DNA of 64,000 bases from Euryodendron excelsum (GCA_033060915.1 CM065377.1:37251683-37315682); one strand, 5' to 3'; positions 32,597 to 44,707 are shown, counted from the first letter of the stretch. A program made the numbers and translations. Notes: generated from the letters alone by a model not told the origin.

Positions 32597-35283
32597 TGTC
32601 GCACTCAGATTTTTCCCACTGAAGAAATACACACACAAGCAGGAAAAATATTGTACTCTCTCGTTAGAACTCATAATCCTAGAAGAATAAGTTCGACTAG
32701 GTTTGAATTGAAAATTAGATTGAATAAAGGGTTTTTGGAAAAAGATTTAGAGTCACTACCTAACTTGATTAAGGTGAGTTAGGTCACCTAAAAACTAAGC
32801 ACAATCCGAAGACTACACTTAGCCTTTTTAAAAATGGTTTCGAAAATACTACCTCAAGAGAGGATTTTGAAGAAAACAAGTTGTTTGGCAACCTTTAGAA
32901 AATAATTAAGCCCTTTTTAGAAGAATAACTTCATTTTGGTCTATCGAAAACAGTGATCCTAGGTTTAGAGGTTGATTACGTGTAAGGAAGATGCACTTAG
33001 CCATCACCCTACCCCGCCCTTGCGGTACCTACATGTCTATTTACCCTAGATTCACCTATGAGAGTCTTCAACTAACAACTGTCCAATCCTATCCACTTTA
33101 GAAAATGAATGTTTAAAAAGATATGATGCATGATATGTAAATGCAATAGAAAAAGGGAGTTGAAAAATTGATTTGGAAATGGATTTGAAAAGAAATTGAT
33201 TTGATTTAAAAGAGATTTAAGGAGATAGATTTGAAATCGAAAAGTTTTGGAAATTGAAAACAGAGATTTGGAAATAGAAATTTGGAATTGGAAGCTTGGA
33301 AGAGATTAGGAAATTGGAAACTTGAAGAAAATTGTGGAATTGGAGATTTGAAAAAAGTTGTGACCGCACCCATAATGGTTGCCTACGTATCCCTTTAGAG
33401 GAATCAGGTTAGTCATAGTTCAGACAAGAGTCCGATAGAAAAGAGATTTGAAAAAGGATTTGATTTGAACTTAGAATGGAAGATTTGAAATTGGAATTGA
33501 GAAGGTTAGACTTTGATTTGGAAAGATGGAACTTAGAAGAAAGATTTGGACTTGCTTTGGAAAGATTGAGGTTTAAGAAACCTAGACTTAGGAAAGATAG
33601 GATTTACGAAGGACTTGAGATTAAGAAAGACTTGACTCGAATATTAGACTTGGAAGATTAGGAAAGATTGGAATTTAGGAAAGATTCGAATTAGGAAAGA
33701 TTCAAATTAGGAAAGTTTCATTTTAGGAAAGTTTCGTTTTAGAAAAGTTTGGTTTAGGAAAGATGTCAATTTAGGAAAGCTTTGAAATAAGAAAGGTTTT
33801 AAAATAGGAAAGGTTTCGTTTTAAGAAAGTATTGAAATTGGTAAGTTTTGAATTTGGAATGTTTTGAAATAGAGAAGTTTTGAAAGTAAGAAATTTTTGA
33901 GTTTAGAAAGTTTTAGATTTAGAAAGATTTGAAGTTTAGGGAAGTTTAGAATTTTAAAAAGGGACGAAACTAGGAAAAATTTAGAAGTTTAAAGTTTAAG
34001 AAAAGATTTAAACGTTCAAGTTTTGGAAATGTAAGATTTAGGAAAGTATGAGATTAGGAAAGAGTGAATTAGGAAAAGTTTAGACTAGGAAGGATTAAGA
34101 TTCCTATTTCCTAAAACAAGGGATTGGATTTTGTTTCTATAAAGAGATGTTTTGATTTTGTTTTCAATAACGGAAGATTGTATCTAGTTTCCTAAATGGG
34201 AAGATTAGATTTGGAATGGATTTGGAAACGGAAGTTTTAGAAACCCTAGATTTGGAAGACTATAGTTTTGACGTAGAAAATGGGGTTTTGGAAACCTAGG
34301 TTTTAAGGCAAGATTGGAATTGGAAACTATGTTTTTTGGGAAGGAAAATCAGGGTTTCCTAATAGTTGGCTCTAGGGCTTGACTTAGACTCTAAGGAATG
34401 AGATTTTTGGAAAGTGAGTTTTTGAAAAGGGAGATTTTAGAAAAAGAATTCTAGAGAGGAATTTTTTTTAGAAGGAAATCCTAGAGAGGAGTTTTTGGAA
34501 AGGGATATTTTTGGAAGGAGTTCTTAGGAAAGAGTTTTTAGGAAAGATTAGAAAATGAATTTTGAGAAGAGTGTTTTGGAACGCGAATTTGGAAAATAGA
34601 GTTTTTGGAAAGGAGTTTGAAAATAGAGTTTTTGGAAAGGAGTTTTGAAAAAAGCTTTTTGGAAAGGAGTTTAAAAAGAAGTTTTGAAAAAATAAATTTT
34701 TGGAGGGGGTTTTTGAAAACAATTTTGGAAAGGAATTTAAATAGAGTTTATGGAAAGCATGTTGAAAAAGAGATTTTTAAGAGGAGATATTTGAGAAGAG
34801 ATTTTTTAGAAAGTATATAAAATCTCTCACTTTCCCAAAGCGATTCTAACCATAAGAAGGTTAGAATCACTTTAAGATAGTGGTTTTGAAAATAATGATT
34901 TTGAAAATACGGACCATATCGGTCACTTTAAATATAACACTTTCCTAAAGCAACCCTAGCCATGGAAAGGCTAGAATCACCTTAGGATTGTGATTTTGAA
35001 AATAAGTTTTGAAAAAGAAGGTTTTGATGCAATTTTGAAAACGTAGTTAATGCAAGTTTTGAAAATGAGTTTGAAAATGAATTTTGTAAGAATGCAAGAT
35101 CCTAATATGCACAATGCAAATTGGGGTCGTAAACATAAGGGTTAAGGTTTCACCATATAATCAAGGGGGTCAAACTCACATGGTCTCCAGTTAGACTAAA
35201 AGAAAGCCCCTGACACGGTGACCTTCCAATAGCCTAATCCTACACATGAACTAGGAAATTCCTTATTTCAAGCATGCAAGAAA

Positions 35284-35308
35284 GGGGGGGGGGGGGGGGG
35301 GGGGGGGG
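35284..35308. repeat. 25-base homopolymer G run
   Basis: An uninterrupted G run on the plus strand where the related LTR at 22425 has only a short C run on the opposite reading. It could be a slippage expansion or an assembly artefact. Confidence 0.9.
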
Positions 35309-35700
35309 AAGAAGATTTGGGATTAAAATAGAAGAAAACCTAAGTGGGTTAGGAGAGAGAAGAGAGAGAGAGGAAGATATGTAAACGTAAATAAGAAGCC
35401 TACCTTGTTTATTTTGCTTAGCTTTGCGCACTTTGCTTTGCTTGCTTCGCTTCGGTCTTTACTTCAGTCTTCAAGGGTTTGTCTTTGATCTTTAAAGTTT
35501 CGTAGTTGCAGCAATCCAAGCCTTCAATGGAGGGCTTGAGGCTAGTGTATGAGTATATGATAGTATATGAGTGTATAGGAGGCTAGGGTTTGGAAAACCT
35601 AAAGGAGACTAGGGTTTTGGGAGGCTACGAGCTCTGTATATCGAAGAGTAAGGTCTTTAGACTGAGTTTGTGGACCTCTTTCGTGCCGGAGGAGGCTTTG

Positions 35701-35785
35701 TATTTATAGAGAGAAGAATGACCTAGCACTTGTTGCAGTGGTGCTAGGTCAAAATTCCTTCTGGCGCCATTAGGAATGGCGCCAG
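35701..35785 (-). promoter_or_regulatory. TATA box and two perfect dyads of the inverted solo LTR
   Basis: The TATA box (TATAAATA on the minus strand) is at 35708-35701. Upstream of it on that strand are GACCTAGCAC/GTGCTAGGTC (35720-35729 and 35741-35750, 10 of 10) and CTGGCGCCATT/AATGGCGCCAG (35761-35771 and 35775-35785, 11 of 11, 3-base loop). Confidence 0.7.
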
Positions 35786-36564
35786 CTAGTTAGGAATGTT
35801 TTAAGGTCGGCAAGCAATGTATCTTGAGAAGATTTGGGCACCTGTACTAGTTACTACCATGTAATTTTTAGCCTGGCTTCACTAGGAGTGACTCCGGAAG
35901 TTCAGGGAAGCATTTAAGGGACCGGGAATGGCCTGGAGGGCCAGAAAAGAGTAGGAACTCTTAGAATAGGGTCCCAGAGGTAATGGACTTGAAAAATGAT
36001 GACAAGATGTGCTGGAAGGGTTAACCGAGCCATTAAGGGCAAAACGGTCAACCGAGCCGAACAGTTGCCGGGACGAACTCAGAATGTCTCGGAAGAAGAC
36101 TCGAGATTTGGAAACATTATTTAGAATGTTCTAGGAGGTTACCAGTTTGATATCTAGAGCCGGTGTGGCCAAAAAAAGGCAACCGACCCACTAGGGGCAA
36201 AATGGTCATTTTACACTGAGTTTACCAGAATTGACTCGGAATGATCCGGAAAGATAAAGGAAGGTCGGGAATACTATAAAAAGCATTATCGGGAGGTTAC
36301 CGATTTGATACCCAGAGTCAGTGTGGTCCCCAAGGCGTTTGGATGCTTAGGGGCAAATTGGTTATCTTGATCTGAAAGTCTCGGAATTAGCCTGAAACTG
36401 ACTAGAAGACACCTAATCATGCCAAATTGCTTTTAAGACAGAAGGGTGGACTTACCATTCTGAGGACTAAGGTGTGTTCTCGAGAAACGTGCTGAAAATG
36501 GCCTTAGGGGCAGTTTGGTCATTTTTCACCGAAGTGGGTTAGTAGGCACCGGTGTTGACCTGGG

Positions 36565-36720
36565 TTTTGAGTGTTTCCGCTACTCTGACGACAGCCTTGT
36601 GATACAGGAGTTTGTTGGTAATTCCCTATATCGACCTGTTTGTGAGTATTTTCGCTACTTTGACGGTTGCGATGTTTGCGAGTACTTCCGCTACTCTGAC
36701 GGTTCGCAATTATTTCCGAG
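36565..36720. repeat. U3 repeats with the core ttccgctactctgacg
   Basis: Three units read gagtgtttccgctactctga (36569), gagtattttcgctactttga (36643) and gagtacttccgctactctga (36679). They occur in the upstream part of the inverted solo LTR and are absent from the shorter solo LTR at 21191, so they help explain the length difference. Confidence 0.6.
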
Positions 36721-36999
36721 ACTACCTGATCTCGGGAAGCTGCTAAAGGGACTTAGCGCCTGAGAGGTCAACTTTCTCGAAAGGCATGCCGAAACGGACA
36801 TTTCTACATTGGCGGGCTGGCAGGCGCCAAAGGTGGACCGTTCTACCATCTCAGGGATTTGGGGTCTCATCCTAGTCATCGAGTTTGAAGGGACTTACTA
36901 TTCCAAAGAAACTTTTTTTGATAAACATGTCGAACAGGATAGACTTACCATTTCGAGGAATCAACTTTCTCGAGAGAGGGATTGGAATTAGAATTGGAA

Positions 37000-37180
37000 A
37001 AGGGGACTTATCGTCTTTGGAAAGACGTGCCTATTGGAATTAAAAAAGGGACTTACTGTCTTCGGAAAGACGCACTTATGGGAATAGGAAAGAGGACTTA
37101 ATATCTTCGGAAAGATATGCCTAATTTGGAATTGGAAAGGGGACTTACCATCTTCGAAAAAACGTGCCTACGGGATCGGA
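37000..37180. repeat. about 50-bp U3 repeats, each with a small hairpin
   Basis: Four units of ggggacttac plus gtcttcggaaagacg plus ttggaattgg. The central hairpins are CGTCTT/AAGACG (37010), GTCTT/AAGAC (37058) and ATATCTT/AAGATAT (37098); the fourth (37150) is decayed. In the third unit both arms have CG changed to TA. Confidence 0.6.
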
Positions 37181-37356
37181 CCGAACAACGCCCACAAGAG
37201 CATTTTGGTCATTTTGCCTCTATTTGGGCCTGGTGGGCCCGTGAAGCGATGGATAGACTAGATTAGGACTAGAATTCTAGAATATGTCTGTATTGACTTG
37301 AAATCAAGTCTAGACGGACTGTAGACTGTCGAGCAGTCAAAAATGGGATGCTTACA

Positions 37357-40300
37357 AGAATCACATACAATAAAATTATCCTTCATACTTTCATCGAATG
37401 AATGAATGAACATGCTTGCACAGGTACAATATTGCATATAGGGGCAACCCCCTATCTCCAAAAGTGAGCCAACACATCATGCTTAGTCCTTCTCTCAAAG
37501 TAGGGGCACACCTAGGGCATGCATTGCATAAAAATTTCCAATCCAAAGGCACTAAGTTCTCCTTTTTGTTTTTCTTTTTACATTCTCTTGTCTTCTCCCT
37601 CATCTCCAAAGGCCAAGAGAGCCAGAGGATGAAGCAAAAATGAAAAGGGGGTCTTCTAAACTGCCTATTTATTGCTATTATATTGCCCATGTATTTACTA
37701 TTAGGCTTATGAGTTCTAAGAAACTCAAGTTATTACATTCTCATGCATTCAATCAACCGTAGAAAGAACAGCATGATCCAATCTCGTGCTAATCAAACCT
37801 ACCTAAACCCCTAAGGGTTTCTCTAACCCTAAGGATTCATGGCATACATAAGACCATATCTCAAGAGACCTCCAAATCTCTCTTCATCCATGGAGGTATT
37901 GTATTGCACAGATAAGCATCAACCGGCCCATGCCGAAGAGGTATTGTATTGCACACAGGGGAAAAACTCCACCTCCAAAATGGACTCAACATCATGCCTA
38001 AATTCCGTCAAAGAAGGGACCTCCATAGGACATGCATTACATAAAATCTTTGATTCCACATGCTAACTTCATTTTGTTTTTCTTTTCTAGGTCCAAGAGC
38101 ATAATCAGTCTAATAGAATCCCTCCAGCATCCTGCCCAATTCATAATTCATGCGAAGCCATGACACTGACACCATGTTGCCACTCAACCGAAACTAAAAC
38201 TCCTGAAGCCATCCCTGTGCAATCAAATGACACACACGGAAAAATGGAGTGTAAAGGACGCTAGCATGATTCCAAAACCAGTCTAAGGGGTTTATTTCAG
38301 AAATGGAGAATTTCTTTCAAACCCGTTTTTCAATTTTCAATTCGAATTTGAGCATGAAAATAACATCATCTAAATGAAAAGGATCAAAAGTTTTCATGTT
38401 TATATCATTGTTTCATGGCATTTCATGAATGATGTCTTTTTCTCCAGGAACTTTCCCCTCGAAATGTTTTACCATGACTTGAAGGATGGGATAGCACAAG
38501 CACCACTTTCTGCAGAAACAATCTCTGACTCCGAAAAGAAGGGAGAGAGAAATAGAAAGTACAGAGAGAGAGAGAGAAAATACAGAAGGGTGAGAGATAA
38601 GGATTAATCACATAAACTTGTGGAAGTCTAAAGCAGACTTCTGAAGGACATCCTGGTAAAGCAGTAAGTAGCTACACCCTCAAAAGGAAGATTAGTGCAC
38701 ATCGGCAAGCCTGGGATGATTAAATCTTTGAAAAAAAAATCAGAAAAACTAAAAAGATTTTTGATAGTGTTTGTCCTACACGTGAACAATCACTAGGGCA
38801 AATATTTAATTTTGAACAAACTGATGTACATACTTGTTTGAGATTAATCTTGTATGCGTGATCACTTGCATAAATATGAGTTAATGATTTTGATGATATT
38901 TACCACATTGGTGGTTCATGTTTAACTTATCTCACACTTCTCGAGACTTTTTAGAATTTGAAATATGCCTTTATGATCTATTTTAACTGGTTCTGCCATT
39001 GTTAAAAATTTACGGATTATCGCACACCTAAATTAACCTTTTGTCGATTCTCTCTCCCATCACTTATAGAAAGAGCTACCAGTGAGTGTGAGTGCAGCTA
39101 CCATTGTTATGTGACAAGAGGGGAATGCTACTTACTCATATGTGTGAAAGCCGTCATATCTTTATGTTTCAATGTTTCCATCATTGGAGAGATAGGGTTA
39201 GAATTCTATCACAAAAAAAAAAAAAGAAAAAGAAAAAAAAGGAGTATGAGATGAGACAGGTTTGACTTCTAGGTGTGGTGTGTCAATCTGCAAACTATTA
39301 GACATGGTACATCATCCTAGATCACGCCTATGGTCTCCATTCTTATTAGTCTTTGTGAAATTCACGCTTACACCACTACATTGTTACTAATATGGTCTTG
39401 ATCATCTCATGACCAATTGTATTCATTTTGTGTTGTTTCGTGCATATTTGATGATGATTTTTTCAAGCTAAGTCGCATCTTGATATTCATGAATCTATAT
39501 TTGCCCTACATTGATTAATCATGTCTTTATAGGGCTCTCATAATTTGAAAAGTTGAATGGTTCTACAAAATTATTTTTTTCTTTTTGGGCTTTCCTGCAC
39601 TTTTAAATAGCTTTGAAAGTCTTTTCAGACTAAGGACAGAAGCTACATGTTGCTTTACCAAAAGGCGATATTGGCCGTCACCAAATCTCAAAAGAAATTC
39701 CTAGAAAAAATTGAGAGGTCCACCCAAGAGAGTGTTTCCTTTCACAAGATAGAAAAAAAAATGAGAGAGTCAATGGGTTAAATTTCTAAAAATGGTGCAA
39801 GTGCTGTCAAATCCTAGTAAGAAAAGGGCAGAGCTAGAAAGTGGGACCCTAAGAGAAAAATAGAAGTTCAAAGATTGCTTGATCCTGAGATAAAACACTC
39901 ATAGCTGAGCATGAACCCTGAGGCAACCCCCGAGGCATGCATCCATCTTCATCTATGTATAGAACCTGTGCATTCATAAAAAAGAATGACATACATTCAA
40001 TTTAATTCATGCATAAACCTGTGCATTCATCAAAAAGTATGACATGCATTCAATTCTATTCCTGTATGTGCATTCATAAAAAAGTGTAACGTGCATTCAA
40101 TTCCCTTCTTGTGTGTGCATTCATCAAAAAATATGATATGCATTCAACTCCATTCTTGTATAAACATGTGCATTCATCCAAAGTTATGACATGTATTCGA
40201 TTTCATTCCTGTATAAACTTGTGCATTCATAAAAAATTATGGCATGCATTCAATTCTATTCATGCATAAACATGTGCATTCATAAAAAAAGTATGACATG

Positions 40301-40550
40301 CATTCAATTTCATTCCTGCATGTGTATTCATAAAAAAGTATGACACGTATTCATTCCAATTCCTACATAAAACTTGTGCATTTTATCGAAATATAATTGG
40401 CATAAATAAACTTTTTTTTGCATAAAACTTTCTCTATGTCCCTCCTTCTCAAATAGAAAACAAGGGGCAGGGTGGAGTACAGAAAAAAAAGAGGAACTGA
40501 CGTTACCCAACATCCAACTAAGCAAGCTTAAACATCTAAGGCCCCGGTAT
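37357..40550 (+). other. E2 leader continuation and non-coding interior
   Basis: 37357-38100 matches the E1 leader 12535-13090, including an aaccccctatctccaaa block near 37446 and tgtattgcac repeats near 37900 and 37942. Beyond 38280 I recognise no gene. A short frame at 38374-38607 ends in R/E/K-rich low complexity (GERNRKYRERERKYRR). An A-rich run lies at 39211-39241. Unlike E1, no gag relic is visible. Pol is absent. Confidence 0.45.
39968..40385 (+). repeat. tandem repeat with alternating 53- and 47-bp units
   Basis: Nine units each start gtgcattcat, at 39968, 40021, 40068, 40115, 40168, 40221, 40274, 40322 and 40375. Spacing is 53 or 47-48, depending on a 6-base ataaac segment. A typical unit holds gtgcattcataaaaaagtat, then gacatgcattcaatt. 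There are no unique spacers, so it is not CRISPR-like. Confidence 0.85.
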
Positions 40551-40559
40551 TGTTACACC

Positions 40560-40860
40560 CCTCTTAAAGAGCATAATGCAGTCCTTAGCTAACAAAAAAT
40601 CGAGTATGGGGCAACAACCCACTCTCGACCTCCCAATCAGCCCTGAAATAGCCTGATCCAACCTTTTGTAAACCACGAAGAATGGGCCCAACGTTCCATC
40701 CCTCCAATCAACTTTGAAACCTTCTCAAATCATAAAGATTGGGACAATGACCCACCCTCGACCTTCCAATCAACTTTGAACAACCCTTTTCCAAACCATA
40801 AGAACTAGGGCAATGCCTCACCTACATCTCCCTTTCAATTTCAAAAAACTCAATCCATTA
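40560..40860 (+). repeat. 60-80 bp tandem repeats in the E2 3' region
   Basis: Four degenerate units around gggcaatgacccaccctcga plus ccttccaatcaactttgaa occur near 40610, 40690, 40742 and 40806. Related single copies occur in E1 near 15418. Confidence 0.5.
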
Positions 40861-41159
40861 AAAAAAGAACCCACCAAAGATGTTCGACCTTTCAGATACC
40901 AAAAACTTTTCAAAGAGACCTCACACCTTCCAGAAACAAACTCATGATGCTCAACTTCAGAAGAGCACAACCCCTCAAAAGCTACATCAACAAGAATCCT
41001 GGCAAAAGCAAGACTCGACAATCAAGCAAATACCAATTATTTTAACCTCTAGAAATCTCAATCCAAGAAGCCATAAAACGTCTTCTACTCTAATGTTCAA
41101 GACAAAAGAACTGTAAGCAGATCTCTCCAAAGCAAAGGTATAATTCTTACCAAATCAAA

Positions 41160-43070
41160 TCAAAATATTTGAAAAAGCGAAGGCTCTTGCTTTCTTTCAA
41201 AAGTCAAAATCATTTTCAAGTTCAAAATTTTCGAAGACTTTTCCTACCAAAAAGTTTCAACTCTAGTATCGACATTCATTCCAAATTAAAGATAAAAGCT
41301 CTTGCTTTCTTTCAAATTCCAAATAATTTTCAACTTCAAAAGCTTTCAAAACTTTTTTTACAAAAGGTTTCAAATTCAAAAGATCAAAACCATTGCTTCC
41401 TTTCAAATTCAAAATCAACTTTCCAAGTGAAATAAATTCTTCTAAAAAGTTTCCTTCAAAAAGTTTCAAGCCAAAGCAAATTTGTTAAATGTTTTGATTT
41501 TAAAAAAAAAAATCAAGAGTTTCAAGTCAAAATGAATTCTCTACACATTTTGTCATCAGGAGTTCAAATTTCAGGTCAAAATGAATTCTCAGCACATTTT
41601 GTCTTCAAAAGTTCAAGTTTCGAGTCAAAACGAATTTTTTATACGTTTTGTTTTCAAAAGTCCAAGTTTTGAATCAAAACAAATTTTCTACCCCTCATGT
41701 TTGAAAAAAAAAGAGAGTTTCCAAAATTCGAGTTCAAATGAATCCGCTTCAAATGGTTTCCACTTTTTGAGGTTTTTTCTTAAATATTTTTCCTTAAAAA
41801 AACGTCTCAATTCTTGTCAAATTTTAGGTTGTCTAAACGTTTTTCTTCAAAAGGTTTCAACTCAAAATCAATCTCTGCATTTTCTAAACTTTTCCCTTCA
41901 AAAAGTTTCGATTCTAATCAGTCTCTAGGTTTTCTAAACATATTCCTTCAAAAAGCTTCATTTCAAAATCATTTCACCAGTTTTCCAAAGCTTTTTCCTT
42001 CAAAAAGTTTAATCTCAAAAGCAAGTTTCAGGTTTTGAGGCTTTCACCTAAAAAATTCTTTTTTCAAAAATCTGGGTTTTCAAGCTTTCAACTTAAAAAG
42101 CCTAGCTGTCCAAAATTTTTGGATTTCCCAAGCTTTCTCCTTCAAACGTTTCGTTTTCAAAACATCTTCTCTAGTTTCTCGAGTTTTTTCCTTCAAAAGC
42201 TCATTTTTTTCAATAATCTCGGGGTTTTCAAGCTTTGGTCTAAAAAAGCCTAACTTTTCAAAATTTTCAGGTTTCCTAATCTTTCTTTTTCAAAAGCTTC
42301 GTTTTCAAAATATCTTCTCGGGTTTCTCGAGCTTTTTCCTTCAAAAGTTCGCTTTCCAAAAATCTCGAGTTTTCAAACTTTTGCCTCAAAAAGCCTAACT
42401 TTCAAAATCTTGGGTTTTCTAGCTTTCGCCTCAAAAGTCTAGCTTTTCAAAATTGACGGGTTTCTTTAGCTTTTTCCTTCAAAAAATTTATTTTTCCAAA
42501 ATCTCAGGTTTTCTAGCTTTTCAAAATTTTTGAGTTTCCAAGCTTCCACTAAAAAAAAAAAAAGCAGATTGAGTTTTTGAGCTTTTTCCATCAAAAGTAG
42601 ATTTGGGTTTCCGAGCTTCTTCTGAAAAAGCAGATTGGATTTCCGAGCTTCCTCCAAAAAAATAGATTGGCTTTCTGAGCGTTCTTCGTCAAAAGCATAT
42701 TTAGGTTTCTGAGCTTCCTCCGAAAAAGCTAATTGGGTTTTCGAGCTTTCTCTGAAAAAGCAGATTGGGTTTCCTAGCTTTCTTTGTCAAAAAGCAGATT
42801 TGGATCTTTGAGTTTCCTTTAAAAAAAAAGATTGGATTTTTGAGCTTCCTCCAAAAAAAGTAGATTGGGTTTCTAAGCTTTCTCTGTCAAAAGTAGATTT
42901 AGGTTTTCGAGCTTTATTCGAAAAAGCAAATTAAGTTTCTGAGCCCCCTCTGAAAAAGCAGATTGGGTTTCTGACCTTTCTCCGAAAAAGCAAATTAAGT
43001 TTCGAGCTTTCCTTGTCAAAAGCATATTTGGTTTTAAGTTTTCACCTATGCCCAAAACTCTTTTCGACCT
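41160..43070 (+). repeat. tandem repeat arrays of the E2 3' untranslated region
   Basis: First part (41160-42060): caaaaagtttcaaatc-type units, including ctacacattttgtc words shared with E1. Second part (42060-42540): about 48-bp units of gggttttcaagctttcgcct plus caaaaagcctaacttttc. Third part (42540-43040): about 40-45 bp units of agattgggtttctgagcttt plus ctccgaaaaagc, roughly ten copies. Open frames on either strand here are products of the repeats. Confidence 0.75.
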
Positions 43071-43183
43071 TAAAACTTCAAAACTCGAACCCCAGATTTA
43101 AAAAAACTTCAAATCTGATCCATTTGATTGCCTCGCGATCAATATAGGATCCTTCCTTTATCATTTTTCTACCTTCGACAAGC

Positions 43184-43209
43184 AAAGACTGAAAAGGGGG
43201 TCAGCAAGA
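43184..43209 (+). promoter_or_regulatory. polypurine tract of E2
   Basis: gactgaaaagggggtcagca followed by agag and then GGTAAGCATCC, the 3' LTR start with TG mutated to GG. Confidence 0.6.
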
Positions 43210-44271
43210 GGTAAGCATCCCATTTTTGCTAGCTCAGCAATCTCTGGCCAACCGGATCCAGTTTCAAACATTACAACACATACGAGCACAGACCGGCTCT
43301 TTCAAAACTCTAATCCAATCAAATGGTCATTTCCCAAGCCCGTAAGGCTCAATTGAAGCTAAAATGACCATATTGTCCTTAGGCACTCTAGGCAGCTTTC
43401 CGAGATCAAGCGATCTTGGGACCCAACGCCATCCAGGCAGCTTTTTTAGACTAGGCAGTCTTGGGAACCAACGCCATTCAGGTAGCTTCCTGAGATCGAG
43501 CAATCTCGGGGACCAACACCTTATCAAATTCCAAATGATTTACTTCTGGCGCCTACTAACTTGCCAATGTAGAATGTCCGTCATCTGCTAGAGTTGTCTT
43601 TTTCTCCCGATTCCCAGATTATAATGCACCATCAAATGATTTAAGAAATGCATAAATCAAGGAATTCCTAAAAGCCTGTCCATAGGTCTTTCCATCGACA
43701 TGGCTCGACTGAATAGATCACTTCCCGAAGCCCACAATCACATGGTTTGAAAGTTGCCACTTTCAGTAACCCCTGGAGCTTCTCACAGACACTCCGCTAG
43801 GGATGTCTTTTCCCCCAATTCCCTAATTAGGGAATTCCCGAAAGTATTTTTAGAGCACTTTCCATCGGTACGGTCTGATCGAAGAGATCGATTTCTAAAG
43901 GCCCTGATCACATGGTCCAAAAACTACTACTTTTGAACATCCACGGAGCATATCACAGACGCTCTACGAAAGTGCATTTTCATGCACGCTTCCTGATGTG
44001 ATATCTCACTCTTTAGAACACCTTTCAAGCTCCCCAAAAATTTTTGGTTCTTGAGAAACATTAGGAGAATATCGTGGACGTGATCAATTTTTCCAAATCT
44101 TTCTTGGATTGTACAATTATCGAGGCAAAGTTAACACAAAAATTTTCGGTGGCGGAGTGTATACTACATGCACCAAGATTGTGATCAAATCGATCAAAAC
44201 TTTGCTTACTCTCTAAGTTGGGTTAGTATAGAGTGTGTCACATGGCGTTCAAACAGTGGAACAGTATTGGC

Positions 44272-44305
44272 GTATGTACTACATACACCAGGGCAAAAAT
44301 TGCCC
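44272..44305. promoter_or_regulatory. two dyads upstream of the E2 3' LTR TATA box
   Basis: GTATGT-act-ACATAC (44272-44286) and GGGCAA-AAA-TTGCCC (44291-44305), both perfect. Each differs from its partner at 28887-28920 by one base on each arm, and both changes keep pairing. Confidence 0.65.
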
Positions 44306-44345
44306 AGGCACATGTAATACATGCTCCAGCTCTCACCAGTTTGCC

Positions 44346-44353
44346 TATAAATA
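44346..44353 (+). promoter_or_regulatory. TATA box of the E2 3' LTR
   Basis: TATAAATA, followed by caagcctccccctttgc, as at 28932. Confidence 0.6.
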
Positions 44354-44525
44354 CAAGCCTCCCCCTTTGCAAATTCCATAATCGAAAACAATAGCGAAGC
44401 TCTGCAGAAATAGCCTCAGAACTCTAAAATTCTATAGACACCTCACTTTCCAAGCACCGAAGTTAGATTCAACCTTTCTCTAGCCTAAACACTCCATCTA
44501 CAAAGCTTCCAATGCCATACAAGAG

Positions 44526-44707
44526 TGTATCTCACACCCTTAGGTGTGTCATGCACACACTCATTATTGACTCACCACTCAACTCACCATCTTACTCACC
44601 ACTTGCCATATGCCACACACACATGCACCCACATAATTTTACATACCAATTAATCATGCAATAAATAAAATTAGTTACTTATGAAATTATGAGATTAGGG
44701 TCTCACA
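44526..44707. repeat. 182-bp LTR-like segment at the E2 3' LTR breakpoint
   Basis: Runs TGTATCTCACACCC...GGGTCTCACA, so it has TG/CA ends. On the other strand it starts TGTGAGACCC, like many gypsy LTRs. It contains actcaccac repeats and no TATA. The flanks aagag and aggtt do not match and belong to different LTRs, so it is not a clean insertion. Confidence 0.35.

Larger units (their letters stand above)
32597..37356 (-). repeat. inverted solo LTR (4760 bp) nested in the E2 leader
   Basis: The plus strand starts TGTCGC and ends GCTTACA, the complement of TGTAAG...GCGACA, with no internal sequence. Flanks GGAAT (32592-32596) and AGAAT (37357-37361) are a 5-bp target duplication with one transition. 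The E2 leader reads on smoothly across it, matching 12530-12560 of E1. Reading on the minus strand: 49-53 bp repeats (37170-37000), a triplicated motif (36720-36570), dyads (35785-35720), TATA (35708-35701), a 25-base C run (35308-35284), F/K-biased low-complexity sequence, and the conserved blocks near 33410-33365 and 33030-33000. Confidence 0.75.
43210..44525 (+). repeat. E2 3' LTR, truncated
   Basis: Matches 27791-29110 of the 5' LTR in order: hairpin repeats (43390-43510), two dyads (44272-44305), TATA (44346-44353), AAGCACCGAAGTTAGATT. It stops at gccatacaagag, where the partner LTR continues for another 2.2 kb. Confidence 0.7.

Noticed and set aside
33476..34820. Basic/acidic Glu-Arg-Leu frames in the inverted solo LTR (for example 33476-33661)
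   Set aside because: Products of a low-complexity gattnggaaag repeat background; not conserved in the sister LTR.
39968..40385. Regular repeats resembling a CRISPR array
   Set aside because: Repeats are contiguous with no unique spacers, and the genome is plant; it is a simple tandem repeat.
44526..44707. Clean solo LTR or TRIM insertion
   Set aside because: No target duplication, and the two flanks belong to different LTR copies; kept only as an LTR-like segment.
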